From contig CAJQMT010000004.1 of assembly GCA_905479475.1 (NCBI GenBank), positions 61,865-125,864 on the forward strand: a stretch of 64,000 nt of DNA. The letters are read 5' to 3'. Source of the stretch: an uncultured Flavobacteriaceae bacterium (lineage in GTDB: Bacteria; Bacteroidota; Bacteroidia; Flavobacteriales; Flavobacteriaceae). Both the position numbers and the translations under genes were made by a program. Positions 29,581-39,277 of this stretch are shown in pieces; positions within the stretch are counted from its first letter, which is position 1; every line of letters starts with the position of its first letter. The notes beneath the pieces are model-generated. The model saw only the letters and a program-made list of their open reading frames with translations. It ran no database searches and was not told the DNA's origin.

Positions 29581-30342
29581 ATGAACAAACAACCCAAATT
29601 GACATTAGTGGGCGCTGGTCCTGGAGATCCAGAATTGATTACTTTAAAAGCAGTCAGAGTTCTTGAGGAAGCAGACGTGGTTTTGTACGACGCTTTGGCA
29701 AACGAAGAATTGTTAGCACATGCAAAAAATGCTGAAAAAATATTTGTTGGAAAAAGAAGAGGAATGCATAAATTCATTCAAGAAAAAATTCACGACTTGA
29801 TTGTTTCACATGCATTGAAAGGAAAACATGTCGTGCGTTTGAAAGGAGGTGATCCTTTTATTTTTGGAAGAGGCTCTGAAGAATTGAAATTCGTCATATC
29901 CAAAGGCATTGAAATAGACATCGTACCTGGAGTTACCTCCGCGATTGCAGCACCTGCCAGTTTTGGTATTTCCTTGACGCAAAGAGGAGTGAATGAAAGT
30001 TTCAGAGTGATTACAGGAACACGTTCTGATTTGAAGTTGAGTGAAGATATTGAAGCAGCTGCGAGTTCAAATACAACCATTGTCATATTGATGGGAATGA
30101 GTAAGCTCGAGTCAATTGTTGGCAAATTTATTGCCAAAGGAAAGAATCATATTCCCGTCGCGATTGTAGAAAATGGGACAAAAAAAGAAGAGCAATTGGC
30201 AGTAGGGACGATAGAAACTATTTTAGAGCTTGTGAAAGAAAAGAAGCTTTCGAATCCTGCTATTATCGTTGTCGGAGAAACGGTCAAAGAAAGTGAAGTG
30301 TTGTATCAGCAACTATTAAATCAAAAAGGAAAAGTACTGTAA
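29581..30342 (+). CDS. cobA: Uroporphyrinogen-III C-methyltransferase
   Basis: LTLVGAGPGDPELITLKAVRVLEEADVVLYDALANEELL...VRLKGGDPFIFGRGSEEL...VVPGVTSA-like. Confidence 0.95.
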   Translation: MNKQPKLTLVGAGPGDPELITLKAVRVLEEADVVLYDALANEELLAHAKNAEKIFVGKRRGMHKFIQEKIHDLIVSHALKGKHVVRLKGGDPFIFGRGSEELKFVISKGIEIDIVPGVTSAIAAPASFGISLTQRGVNESFRVITGTRSDLKLSEDIEAAASSNTTIVILMGMSKLESIVGKFIAKGKNHIPVAIVENGTKKEEQLAVGTIETILELVKEKKLSNPAIIVVGETVKESEVLYQQLLNQKGKVL

Positions 30343-30917
30343 TGCAAAATCAATTATACCCCGTATTTTTAAAAGTTACCGAGCTCAATACTTTGGTTGT
30401 TGGAGGAGGAAACGTTGCCTTGGAAAAATTAACATTTCTCTTGAAATCTAGTCCTGATGCGAAAGTAGAAATGGTGTCTCCGATGTTTCGAGAAGAAACC
30501 GTTGCCTTGGCGAATAAACATGGTGTGAAAATGTTTGAGCAGCCTTACGACACAAGTTTTATTGCTGGGAAGCATATTGTCATTGCGACTACAGACAATG
30601 ATGCTGTCAACCAACAAGTACATGCAGATTGTAAGGAGAGAAATATTTTGGTTAATTTGGCAGATAATCCACCATTTTGTGATTTTTATATGGGAGGTAT
30701 TGTGACCAAAGGAAATGTAAAAATAGCCATTTCTACCAACGGTAAATCTCCTACAATGGCAAAGCGTTTGCGTCAGTTTTTTGAAGAAGTAATCCCAGAT
30801 AACATCAATGATCTTGCGGAAAATTTAAACGAATACAGAAAAACAATCAAAGGAGATTTTGAAGAAAAAGTAGAAGCATTGAATGAGTTCACCAAAAGTT
30901 TGGTGTCAAAAAAATAA
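30342..30917 (+). CDS. Precorrin-2 dehydrogenase/sirohydrochlorin ferrochelatase-like (Met8/CysG N-terminal)
   Basis: YPVFLKVTELNTLVVGGGNVALEKLTFLLKSSPDAKVEMVSP...IAISTNGKSPTMAKRLRQFFEE. Confidence 0.92.
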   Translation: MQNQLYPVFLKVTELNTLVVGGGNVALEKLTFLLKSSPDAKVEMVSPMFREETVALANKHGVKMFEQPYDTSFIAGKHIVIATTDNDAVNQQVHADCKERNILVNLADNPPFCDFYMGGIVTKGNVKIAISTNGKSPTMAKRLRQFFEEVIPDNINDLAENLNEYRKTIKGDFEEKVEALNEFTKSLVSKK

Positions 30918-30987
30918 TAAAATTAATTAATGTAAGGTGAAATCGTAATTAATTCCGATTTTTGCCATGATAAAAAAGAGTACAAAA

Positions 30988-32043
30988 ATGATTAAAACAG
31001 ATATTTTAATAATTGGAGCGGGCCCTGTAGGAATGTTTGCCGTTTTTGAAGCTGGTTTGTTAAAGTTGCGATGTCATCTTATTGACGCTTTGGCAGAACC
31101 AGGAGGTCAATGTTCGGAAATTTATCCTAAAAAACCGATTTACGACATTCCTGCTTACCCAGAAATTTTAGCAGGAGATTTGGTTAAAAATTTGGCAGAT
31201 CAAATTGCGCCTTTTGAACCAACATACACACTCGGTGAAAGAGCCGATACCATCGAAAAGTTGGAAGATGGAACTTTTGTAGTCACTACAAATAAGGGAA
31301 CAAAACACAATGCACCTGCAGTATTTATAGCAGGAGGATTGGGGTCTTTTGAGCCGCGTAAACCACCAATCAAAGAAATCGTTGATTTCGAAGATAAAGG
31401 TGTAGAGTATATTATCAAAGATCCTGAAATTTATCGTGGAAAAAGAGTGGTGATCTCTGGAGGAGGAGATTCTGCTTTGGACTGGTCTATTTTTTTGGCC
31501 GACGTTGCTGATGAGGTTTCTTTGGTACATAGAAGAAAAGATTTTAGAGGAGCTTTAGATTCTGTTGAGAAAGTAGCAGAATTGGCGAAAGAAGGAAAAA
31601 TCAATTTGATTACAGATGCAGAAGTGAAAGAAATTCACGGTGCAGAGAAAGTAGAATCGGTAATGATCAAACACAAAACAGATGGAGACATTGTCAAAGA
31701 GTGTGATCACTTTATTCCTTTGTTCGGCTTGTCACCAAAACTTGGTCCGATTGCTGATTGGGGGCTAGAAATTGAAAAAAATGCAATTGTAGTAAACAAT
31801 GCTTTGGATTACGGGACAAACATTCCGGGAATCTTTGCCATTGGAGATGTCAATACCTATCCGGGAAAACTGAAATTGATTTTGAGTGGATTCCACGAAG
31901 CAACGATTGCTGTGCAGTTTGCCTATAACATCATCAACCCTGGAAAAAGATATGTAATGAAATACACAACAGTAAATGGCGTTACAGGTTTTGATGGAGA
32001 GAAGAAAGAAGCAAAAAAAGCAGTTGTTAAAAGTATAGGGTAA
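30988..32043 (+). CDS. NAD(P)/FAD-dependent oxidoreductase, TrxB-like ferredoxin-NADP reductase type (ORF opens at 30967)
   Basis: TDILIIGAGPVGMFAVFEAGLLKLRCHLIDALAEPGGQCSEIYPKKPIYDIPAYPEI. Confidence 0.93.
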   Translation: MIKTDILIIGAGPVGMFAVFEAGLLKLRCHLIDALAEPGGQCSEIYPKKPIYDIPAYPEILAGDLVKNLADQIAPFEPTYTLGERADTIEKLEDGTFVVTTNKGTKHNAPAVFIAGGLGSFEPRKPPIKEIVDFEDKGVEYIIKDPEIYRGKRVVISGGGDSALDWSIFLADVADEVSLVHRRKDFRGALDSVEKVAELAKEGKINLITDAEVKEIHGAEKVESVMIKHKTDGDIVKECDHFIPLFGLSPKLGPIADWGLEIEKNAIVVNNALDYGTNIPGIFAIGDVNTYPGKLKLILSGFHEATIAVQFAYNIINPGKRYVMKYTTVNGVTGFDGEKKEAKKAVVKSIG

Positions 32044-32369
32044 TGTCAGATATCAAAGTTAAAATTACAGATAGAGAAGGAGTAGTTCATGAATTGGATG
32101 CGCCTACGGATATGGGAATGAACATTATGGAGCTTTGCAAAGCCTATGAACTACCCGTAGAAGGTACTTGTGGCGGTATGGCCATGTGTGCTTCTTGTCA
32201 ATGTTACGTGTTGTCAGGTCATGAATTGCCAGAGCGCGGAGATGCTGAGGAAGATATGTTAGATCAGGCCTTTTATGTAGAGGACAATAGTCGTTTGGGT
32301 TGTCAATTGCATATCACACCTGAGATGGATGGACTGGAAATAGAATTGGCTCCAGAAAGCGAGGTTTAA
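32043..32369 (+). CDS. 2Fe-2S ferredoxin
   Basis: EGTCGGMAMCASCQCYVLSGHELPERGDAEEDMLDQAFYVEDNSRLGCQLHI. Confidence 0.95.
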   Translation: MSDIKVKITDREGVVHELDAPTDMGMNIMELCKAYELPVEGTCGGMAMCASCQCYVLSGHELPERGDAEEDMLDQAFYVEDNSRLGCQLHITPEMDGLEIELAPESEV

Positions 32370-32426
32370 ATAGAATAGTAAAAAATAGCTTATTTGAAAC
32401 AGGCTCTTTTCTTATTTGAGAGATTC

Positions 32427-32467
32427 AAAAAAAACCAGTACACGATCCGTGTACTGGTTTTTTTTTT
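32427..32467 (+). terminator. Strong Rho-independent terminator at end of the cys operon
   Basis: AAAACCAGTACAC GATCC GTGTACTGGTTTT followed by T-run. Confidence 0.92.
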
Positions 32468-32507
32468 AGTTGTAGCGGCTATAGCCTTTAGTATTTCTTT
32501 TGTAGAC

Positions 32508-33353
32508 TTATTGTTTTGAGTCTAACAAGTCAAAAAACTGATCCAATTTAGGCATGATGATAATTTTCGTTCTTCTATTTTTTGCCATGTTTTCAGGAGT
32601 GTCATTTTCTACTAAAGGAACGTATGAACTTCTTCCGGCTGCAATTAGTCTTGCCGGAGTCACATCAAATTCGTTTTGTAAGATTCTTACAATCGAAGTA
32701 GAACGTTTTACAGACAAGTCCCAATTGTCATCCAAAACATCTGTTTTGATTGTTTTGGAGTCTGTATGTCCTTCTACCATCACATCCATCTCAGGCTGCG
32801 CGTTGATAACGTCCGCAACTTTTTTCAAGATACTCGTCGCTCTGCTTGAAACTTTGTAGGAACCGCTTTTAAATAATAATTTGTCTGCGATGGATATGTA
32901 AACGATTGTTTTTTCGATGTTTACCTGAATGTCGTCATCGTTTAGTCCGTTGTTCAAAACTTTTTTCAAGTTAAAGGCAACAGCCAAGTTGATAGAGTCT
33001 CTCCTCGAATTCACTGCTTGAATGTATCTAATGTATTCGTCTTTTTTGTTCAATTGAGTCAATGTCGCTTTTACATTTTCAGATGCAGATTTTGAAAGTA
33101 CTGTTAAGTTGTCTACAAATTCCAAGGTCTTTTCGTTGCCTTTTAAGAGGTATTTGATTTTGTCTTCCAACGAAACGATTTTGTTTTGTTCTTTGTCTAA
33201 TTCCGATGAAGTATCGGACAATTGTTTTTTTGCAATTGCTAGTTGCTGAAGGTTATTTGAGTTTTGATTTTGCAACTCGGTAAATTGCTTCTTAGAGACA
33301 CAAGAGCTCAAAAATAAAGAAGTGACTGAAAATAATAGAATGACTTTTTTCAT
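32508..33353 (-). CDS. OmpA family lipoprotein (start MKKVILLFSV preferred; ORF opens at 33407)
   Basis: Lipobox LFLSSC; C-terminal MDVMVEGHTDSKTI...WDLSVKRSTSIVRIL...RRTKIIIMP. Confidence 0.92.
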   Translation of the reverse strand: MKKVILLFSVTSLFLSSCVSKKQFTELQNQNSNNLQQLAIAKKQLSDTSSELDKEQNKIVSLEDKIKYLLKGNEKTLEFVDNLTVLSKSASENVKATLTQLNKKDEYIRYIQAVNSRRDSINLAVAFNLKKVLNNGLNDDDIQVNIEKTIVYISIADKLLFKSGSYKVSSRATSILKKVADVINAQPEMDVMVEGHTDSKTIKTDVLDDNWDLSVKRSTSIVRILQNEFDVTPARLIAAGRSSYVPLVENDTPENMAKNRRTKIIIMPKLDQFFDLLDSKQ

Positions 33354-33463
33354 GATGATGTTAAAAAATGATTTAATTTTACGCAAATATATTAAATAAA
33401 CCCTCAAATTTGTCTCAATAATCGAAGGAATGTTGAGGTAGAGAAGCTTTTAAATTACTGAAA

Positions 33464-34468
33464 ATGTTTATGCTATCCAAATTCAAATTCAATTGTATTT
33501 GCTTGTTGTTAATTTGTATGTTGTTCTCTTGTTCAAAAACCAAGCCAAACACACAGTATCTTCAAGGGAATGTTTTTGGTACGACTTTTCATATTTCATA
33601 TGTGTCGAGTGACCCGTTGAATTGCGAGAAACAAGTGGATAGTTTGTTTCATTTGCTGAATAAGTCTTTGTCAACGTATATACAATCTTCCGATATTTCG
33701 AGAATTAACAATAACGATACAAACGTTGTTGTAGACTCTTTTTTCTTGGAGGTTTATGGCAAGTCACAGAGAATTTTTAAAGAGTCAAAAGGCGTGTTTG
33801 ATCCCACTGTAGGAATACTGGTGAATGCATGGGGTTTTGGGCCGGAAAAAGCGGTGCAAAGTTTGGATTCGACCAAAGTAAAAGAATTGTTGCGATATGT
33901 GGGCTTTGACAAAGTAGCCATTCAAGACGGTAAGGTGAAAAAAGAACACCCAGACATGTATTTTGATTTCAATGCGATTGCCAAGGGATATGGAGTAGAT
34001 ATTATTGCTCGTTATTTAGAATCGAAGTCGATCAATAATTATCTCATTGAAATTGGAGGAGAGTTGAGAGCGCGGGGAACAAATGGTATGGGGAATTTTT
34101 GGAGGATAGGTATTGAAAAGCCGAATTTTGATGGAACTCGAGGAATTCAAAAGGTGTTGTCTCTGGAAAATAAGTCATTGGCTACTTCAGGGAATTATAG
34201 AAAATTCAAAGTAGATCCAATAACAGGAGAAAAATTTGTGCACACGATGGATAGCAGAACAGGTTTTACAGCAAGGCGAAATTTGTTAAGTGCCACCGTT
34301 ATTGCTGATATGGATTGTGCAGATGTCGATGGGTACGCCACTACTTTTATGGCGATGGGGTATGAGAAAACCCTCCAGTTTTTAGAGAAACACCCAGAAT
34401 TAAAAGTGTTTTTGATTGTCGCGAATCACCAAGGAGAGTTCATAGAATACACTTCGGAAGGACTGTAA
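33464..34468 (+). CDS. apbE: FAD:protein FMN transferase
   Basis: DPTVGILVNAWGFGP...YFDFNAIAKGYGVDIIARYLE...IEIGGELRARG...HTMDSRTG. Confidence 0.95.
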   Translation: MFMLSKFKFNCICLLLICMLFSCSKTKPNTQYLQGNVFGTTFHISYVSSDPLNCEKQVDSLFHLLNKSLSTYIQSSDISRINNNDTNVVVDSFFLEVYGKSQRIFKESKGVFDPTVGILVNAWGFGPEKAVQSLDSTKVKELLRYVGFDKVAIQDGKVKKEHPDMYFDFNAIAKGYGVDIIARYLESKSINNYLIEIGGELRARGTNGMGNFWRIGIEKPNFDGTRGIQKVLSLENKSLATSGNYRKFKVDPITGEKFVHTMDSRTGFTARRNLLSATVIADMDCADVDGYATTFMAMGYEKTLQFLEKHPELKVFLIVANHQGEFIEYTSEGL

Positions 34469-34507
34469 TTTTGCAAACCTCTTTTTGACAGGTATTGTAA
34501 GAGAGGG

Positions 34508-35275
34508 TTAATCTGGTTTTTTACAAACAGGAAGAATCTCATTTTTCATCAAACGATAGTTGTTTATTTCATCTTCTGTAGCGATATCCGTACATTTTAT
34601 TTCAGAGACCTCAAATCCAATATCACGCAATTTTTCAAAATAGTCTTCCCCATAAATTCTAACATGGTCGTATTGGCCAAAATGTTTTTTGCGCTCCTGT
34701 GGAGAGGTGATTTTAAAATCTTCATAAGTCTTGTGCCGATTCAAGTCTTGAGGAACTTGAAAAATACCAAAGCCTCCTGGTTTTAGTACACGAAACAATT
34801 CTTGCATTGCTTTTTTATCGTCATTGACATGTTCGAGCACGTGATTGCAAAAAACAACATCGAAGGCATTGCTTTCCAATGGTAAGTTACAAATATCTGC
34901 CTTTATATCTGCCAAAGGAGAGTGCAAGTCACAAGTCAAGTACGACAGGTTTTCTTGTTTTTTAAACCGTTTGAAAAAGCATTGTTCGGGAGCGATGTGC
35001 AGTACTTTCTGAGTGTTTGAGAAAAAAGAGCTTTTTCGTTTTAAATACAGCCATAAAAATCGGTGTCTTTCCAATGAAAGCGTTGAGGGAGCGAGCACGT
35101 TTTCACGTTGGCTTTCGTATCCATAAGGAAGGAATTTTCGAAATTTTTTGCCGTCAATAGGATCTGTATATCTCTTTCCTCTCAGTAGAAAGCTTATGAC
35201 TGGCCTGGTAAGGTAGCTCACTTTGATAAGAAGAGGTCGTGGAATGGCATTTAAAAGAAACTTAAAAATAGACAT
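34508..35275 (-). CDS. SAM-dependent methyltransferase (methyltransf_11 type)
   Basis: CNLPLESNAFDVVFCNHVLEHVNDDKKAMQELFRVLKPGG. Confidence 0.9.
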   Translation of the reverse strand: MSIFKFLLNAIPRPLLIKVSYLTRPVISFLLRGKRYTDPIDGKKFRKFLPYGYESQRENVLAPSTLSLERHRFLWLYLKRKSSFFSNTQKVLHIAPEQCFFKRFKKQENLSYLTCDLHSPLADIKADICNLPLESNAFDVVFCNHVLEHVNDDKKAMQELFRVLKPGGFGIFQVPQDLNRHKTYEDFKITSPQERKKHFGQYDHVRIYGEDYFEKLRDIGFEVSEIKCTDIATEDEINNYRLMKNEILPVCKKPD

Positions 35276-35298
35276 CTTTGGTGATTGTTTGAAAGGAA

Positions 35299-36108
35299 TT
35301 ATTTCAGATTTCGGAATTCATCTTCTGCATCGGTTTTTATTCCTAAAGCTTTGTCAATGTATTTAAAAGTAGATAACAATTCGGGTTTTCCGTTGACGAT
35401 CGCTACATCGTGTTCGAAATGAGCAGATGGTTTCCCGTCTTTGGTTAAAATAGTCCAGCCATCATTCAGCTGTTTGATGTCTTTGGTTCCAAGATTGATC
35501 ATTGGTTCTATAGCCACTACCATGCCTTCTGTAAACTTTTTCCCTCTACCACGTTTCCCGTAGTTCGGCATTTCTGGATCTTCATGCATGACTTTTCCCA
35601 AACCATGTCCTACCAATTCTCGTACAACTCCATATCCAAAATCTTCGGTATATTTTTGAATGGCATATCCTACATCGCCCACTCTATTACCTGATTTGAA
35701 TTGACGAATACCTTCGTAGAGACTTTGTTTAGTGACTTCCAATAGTTTTTTAGTGTCTTCTGCGACTTCTCCTACTTCAAAGGTATAGGCATGGTCTCCG
35801 TAAAAGCCATTTTTTAAAGCACCACAATCAATGGAAATAATATCTCCTTCCATCAAAACATCGTTGTTAGGAATTCCATGTACAACTTGCGCGTTTGGAC
35901 TCATGCACAAGGTGTTGGGAAAATCGTACAAGCCTAAAAAACCAGGTTCGGCACCATGATCTCTGATGTGTTCTTCAGCCAATTTATCGAGATGTAAAGT
36001 AGTGACGCCAGGTTGCACCTCTCGAGCTAGCATTCCCAATGTCTTTGACACAATCAATGCACTTTCTCGCATCAACTCGATTTCTTCTGGTGTTTTTATT
36101 ACAATCAT
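35299..36108 (-). CDS. map: Type I methionyl aminopeptidase
   Basis: MIVIKTPEEIELMRESALIVSKTL...DIISIDCGALKNGFYGDHAYTF...GHGLGKVMHEDPEMPNYG. Confidence 0.96.
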   Translation of the reverse strand: MIVIKTPEEIELMRESALIVSKTLGMLAREVQPGVTTLHLDKLAEEHIRDHGAEPGFLGLYDFPNTLCMSPNAQVVHGIPNNDVLMEGDIISIDCGALKNGFYGDHAYTFEVGEVAEDTKKLLEVTKQSLYEGIRQFKSGNRVGDVGYAIQKYTEDFGYGVVRELVGHGLGKVMHEDPEMPNYGKRGRGKKFTEGMVVAIEPMINLGTKDIKQLNDGWTILTKDGKPSAHFEHDVAIVNGKPELLSTFKYIDKALGIKTDAEDEFRNLK

Positions 36109-36196
36109 GAAAAGTACTTTTGAGTGTTCAAAGATACCTTTATTTCTTTCAATTTAAAAAGAAAGAAAAGATCCGTTTTGAGGAGGTTCTTTGAAA

Positions 36197-36240
36197 TGAA
36201 AAACACCGACAAAAACAGTTTTTTTGTCGGTGTTTTTTCA
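36197..36240. terminator. Hairpin terminator between map and gpmI
   Basis: AAAAACACCGACAAAAA CAGT TTTTTTGTCGGTGTTTTTTC. Confidence 0.85.
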
Positions 36241-36256
36241 TGAAATAATTTAAATA

Positions 36257-37774
36257 TTATAACAAAGCATGTCGTGTCATTTCCTTTGGCTGAGCGACTC
36301 CCATCAACTTTAAAATCGTAGGCGCAACATCTCCAAGAACGCCGTCTTCGATGTTTTTCAAATCGTTGTCAATTAAAATCATTGGAACCGGGTTTGTTGT
36401 ATGTGCGGTATGCGGACTTCCATCAGGGTTCATCATAGTTTCACAATTTCCATGATCCGCAATAAGTAAGGTAGAGTATCCATTTTCGAGTCCTGTTTCA
36501 ATCACAGCTTTGGCACATGCGTCTACGGCCTCACAAGCTTTGATTGCAGCATCCATAATACCTGTATGACCTACCATATCTCCATTTGCAAAATTCAAGC
36601 AGACAAAATCAGCTTCTCCTTTTTTCAAGTCTTCACACAAAGCGTCTTTCAATTCGTAAGCACTCATTTCCGGTTGAAGGTCGTATGTAGCTACTTTTGG
36701 AGAGTTTCTTAGAATGCGAGATTCTCCTTCAAAAGGCTCTTCTTGTCCTCCAGAAAAAAAGAAGGTGACATGCGGGTATTTTTCAGTTTCGGCAATACGT
36801 ATTTGCTTTTTGCCGGCAGCAGACAATACTTCTCCAAGGGTGTTTTTGATATTGTCGTTGTTGTAGATGACATTGATTCCTTTGAAGCTTTCATCATATA
36901 AGGTGATGGTTGTGAAATACAAGTCCAATTTTTTCATTCCGTGTTCTGGGAAATCATTTTGTGAAAGTGCATTGGTCAATTCTCTACCACGGTCTGTTCT
37001 ATAGTTGAAGAATAAAACAACATCTCCCTCTTTGATTTGTGCTTTTGGATTTCCGTCTGTATCTGTCACAATTAGAGGTTTGATAAACTCATCGGTGATG
37101 TTATTCTCGTAATTTTCTTTCAAAGCAGCGACGGCATCCATTGTCTTTGTCCCTTCTGCTTTTACTACGGCATTGTATGCTTCTTGAACACGCTCCCATC
37201 GATTATCTCTGTCCATGGCGTAGTACCTTCCTGTTACAGAGGCCAATTCACCGGTGCTTTCTTTCATGTATTCTTGAATGTCATTGATGAAATAGCTACC
37301 CGATTTTGGGTCGCAATCTCTGCCATCTGTAAATGCGTGCAAGTAAACGTTGTCTACACCGTTTTCTTTGGCGACATCTAGGAGTCCTTTTAAATGATCT
37401 ATATGTGCATGAATTCCACCGTTAGAAACCAATCCCAACAAGTGTACATTTTTATTGTTTTCTTTGGCATACTTGTACGTATCTAGCAAGGCTTTCTCTT
37501 GTCCCAAGGTTTTGTCCTTTACAGCCTTGTTGATGCGCGCTAAGTTCTGATACACAATTCTACCTGCTCCCAAGTTCATGTGTCCCACTTCCGAGTTCCC
37601 CATTTGTCCTTCAGGCAATCCTACATGTTCTCCGTCTGTGCGCAATGTCGCATTTGGGTATTGGTTGTATAATGCGTCTATATAAGAAGTTTTGGCATTG
37701 AAAACGGCAGATACTTTGGGGTCTTGTGTTACGCCCCAACCGTCTAATATCATTAAGATGACTTTCTTGTTCAT
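36257..37774 (-). CDS. gpmI: 2,3-bisphosphoglycerate-independent phosphoglycerate mutase (ORF opens at 37798)
   Basis: MNKKVILMILDGWGVTQDP...GQMGNSEVGHMNLGAGRIVYQNLARI...DHGNCETM. Confidence 0.96.
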   Translation of the reverse strand: MNKKVILMILDGWGVTQDPKVSAVFNAKTSYIDALYNQYPNATLRTDGEHVGLPEGQMGNSEVGHMNLGAGRIVYQNLARINKAVKDKTLGQEKALLDTYKYAKENNKNVHLLGLVSNGGIHAHIDHLKGLLDVAKENGVDNVYLHAFTDGRDCDPKSGSYFINDIQEYMKESTGELASVTGRYYAMDRDNRWERVQEAYNAVVKAEGTKTMDAVAALKENYENNITDEFIKPLIVTDTDGNPKAQIKEGDVVLFFNYRTDRGRELTNALSQNDFPEHGMKKLDLYFTTITLYDESFKGINVIYNNDNIKNTLGEVLSAAGKKQIRIAETEKYPHVTFFFSGGQEEPFEGESRILRNSPKVATYDLQPEMSAYELKDALCEDLKKGEADFVCLNFANGDMVGHTGIMDAAIKACEAVDACAKAVIETGLENGYSTLLIADHGNCETMMNPDGSPHTAHTTNPVPMILIDNDLKNIEDGVLGDVAPTILKLMGVAQPKEMTRHALL

Positions 37775-37948
37775 TCTGAAAAAATTTAAGTGAAGCAAAT
37801 ATATAAATCATTTTAAGAATTTGAACAATAAGAAATGCTTATTCACGAATTCGTTTGCGAATGAAGTAGCTGTAAAATTTTAAGAACATTCTAGTCCGAA
37901 TTTTCGAGATTATGTCTAATTTTGTAATTCAATAGAATACTTAATGTT

Positions 37949-38236
37949 ATGGCAAATTTCGACAACGATAAAATTCAGGAATTTTTAAAAAATGGTGCAG
38001 TGGTTTTGGATGTAAGAACAGATGCAGAATATGAGGAAGGACACGTTCCTGGTTCAGAGCATATTGTTTTGGATCGGATTCCAGGAAATATTGCAACTGT
38101 AAAAGGATATGAAAAACAAGTAATTGCTGTATGTAGAAGTGGAGCTCGAAGTGGACAAGCTACCGATTTTTTAAAACAACAAGGGGTTGATATCATTAAT
38201 GGAGGTCCTTGGGAAAATGTCAACCAATACCTTTAA
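37949..38236 (+). CDS. Rhodanese-like domain protein
   Basis: AVVLDVRTDAEYEEGHVPGSEHI...VIAVCRSGARSGQATDFLKQQG. Confidence 0.93.
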   Translation: MANFDNDKIQEFLKNGAVVLDVRTDAEYEEGHVPGSEHIVLDRIPGNIATVKGYEKQVIAVCRSGARSGQATDFLKQQGVDIINGGPWENVNQYL

Positions 38237-38242
38237 ATTCTT

Positions 38243-39235
38243 TTAAAAGTCAATTCCTAAATCTTTTTTGAGAAGATTTTTTTTACGCTCGAGGTTTTTG
38301 AGAAATTTTTGATGGTTTGTCGATTCTTTGTGAAAAGGTTTGTGCGAGAGGTCTTTTTGAATACTGTCTATGTTTTTGAAGTGTTTTTTTGAGACTTCTG
38401 AAATCCAGTTTTTTGAAAATTGTTCCCAAATATAATCCACTGCAATGTCATTAGGGTGGAGCATGTCTTTTTTGTAAAATCGGTACTCTCTCAAGTCATC
38501 CATCACAATCTCATAGGCCGGAAAATAAAAACAATTTTCAGTTTTACATATTTGATGAATAGCCGTGTTTAAATGAGATTTGCTTAAAGTGTTTTCTATA
38601 AAACCGTCTTTGAGATGTCGCACCGGACTCAAAGTGAATATGATTTTTAAAGAGGGATTGAATACAGCTAATTTCTTCTGAATTCGCCCCAAGCATTCTT
38701 CTATTTCAATTGGACTTAAAAGTGCTTTTTCAAAGGCCTGCTGGGGTACTTTGTGACAGTTGGTTACAATGTTACCTGTTTTTTTTTGTTTATAAACCCA
38801 TGCGGTTCCTAAGGTAATGATAAGATGAGATGCTTTTTTTAAAAAAACAGATGCCGTCTCGATTACATTATTGATATTGTGCAATACTTTTTCTTCAGAG
38901 GTGTCTGAAAAAGAGGAATGATGGTGATAACTATGGAACAAATCGTTGAAAGTAAACAAGTCGCTCTGAAGGTATTGCTTTTCGATAACACAATCAGCGA
39001 TAAATGTCTCAATCGCTTTGGGATGGAATAAAACTCCGTAAGGATTGGTCAGTTGGTTGAATTTGAAATACGCTAATTTGTTACCGATGTTTTCAGAAAA
39101 GCAAGAACCCAAAAGTAGGATTTCCGATGAGTGATTGATAGATTCGTAGGATTCTGGAATTTTTATTTCAGTTCTAAAATTCAATATGGACACATTTTTA
39201 GTTGTTTGGATTGTAAAGATACAAATTAGCCCCAT
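38243..39235 (-). CDS. GSCFA domain-containing protein (true start uncertain; GTG at 39193 possible)
   Basis: LLLGSCFSENIGNKLAYFKFNQLTNPYGVLFHP gives the GSCFA signature. Confidence 0.9.
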   Translation of the reverse strand: MGLICIFTIQTTKNVSILNFRTEIKIPESYESINHSSEILLLGSCFSENIGNKLAYFKFNQLTNPYGVLFHPKAIETFIADCVIEKQYLQSDLFTFNDLFHSYHHHSSFSDTSEEKVLHNINNVIETASVFLKKASHLIITLGTAWVYKQKKTGNIVTNCHKVPQQAFEKALLSPIEIEECLGRIQKKLAVFNPSLKIIFTLSPVRHLKDGFIENTLSKSHLNTAIHQICKTENCFYFPAYEIVMDDLREYRFYKKDMLHPNDIAVDYIWEQFSKNWISEVSKKHFKNIDSIQKDLSHKPFHKESTNHQKFLKNLERKKNLLKKDLGIDF

Positions 39236-39277
39236 TTGAATTTCAAATGGGGCTTTTCTTATAGGGGCTAGAAAAAG

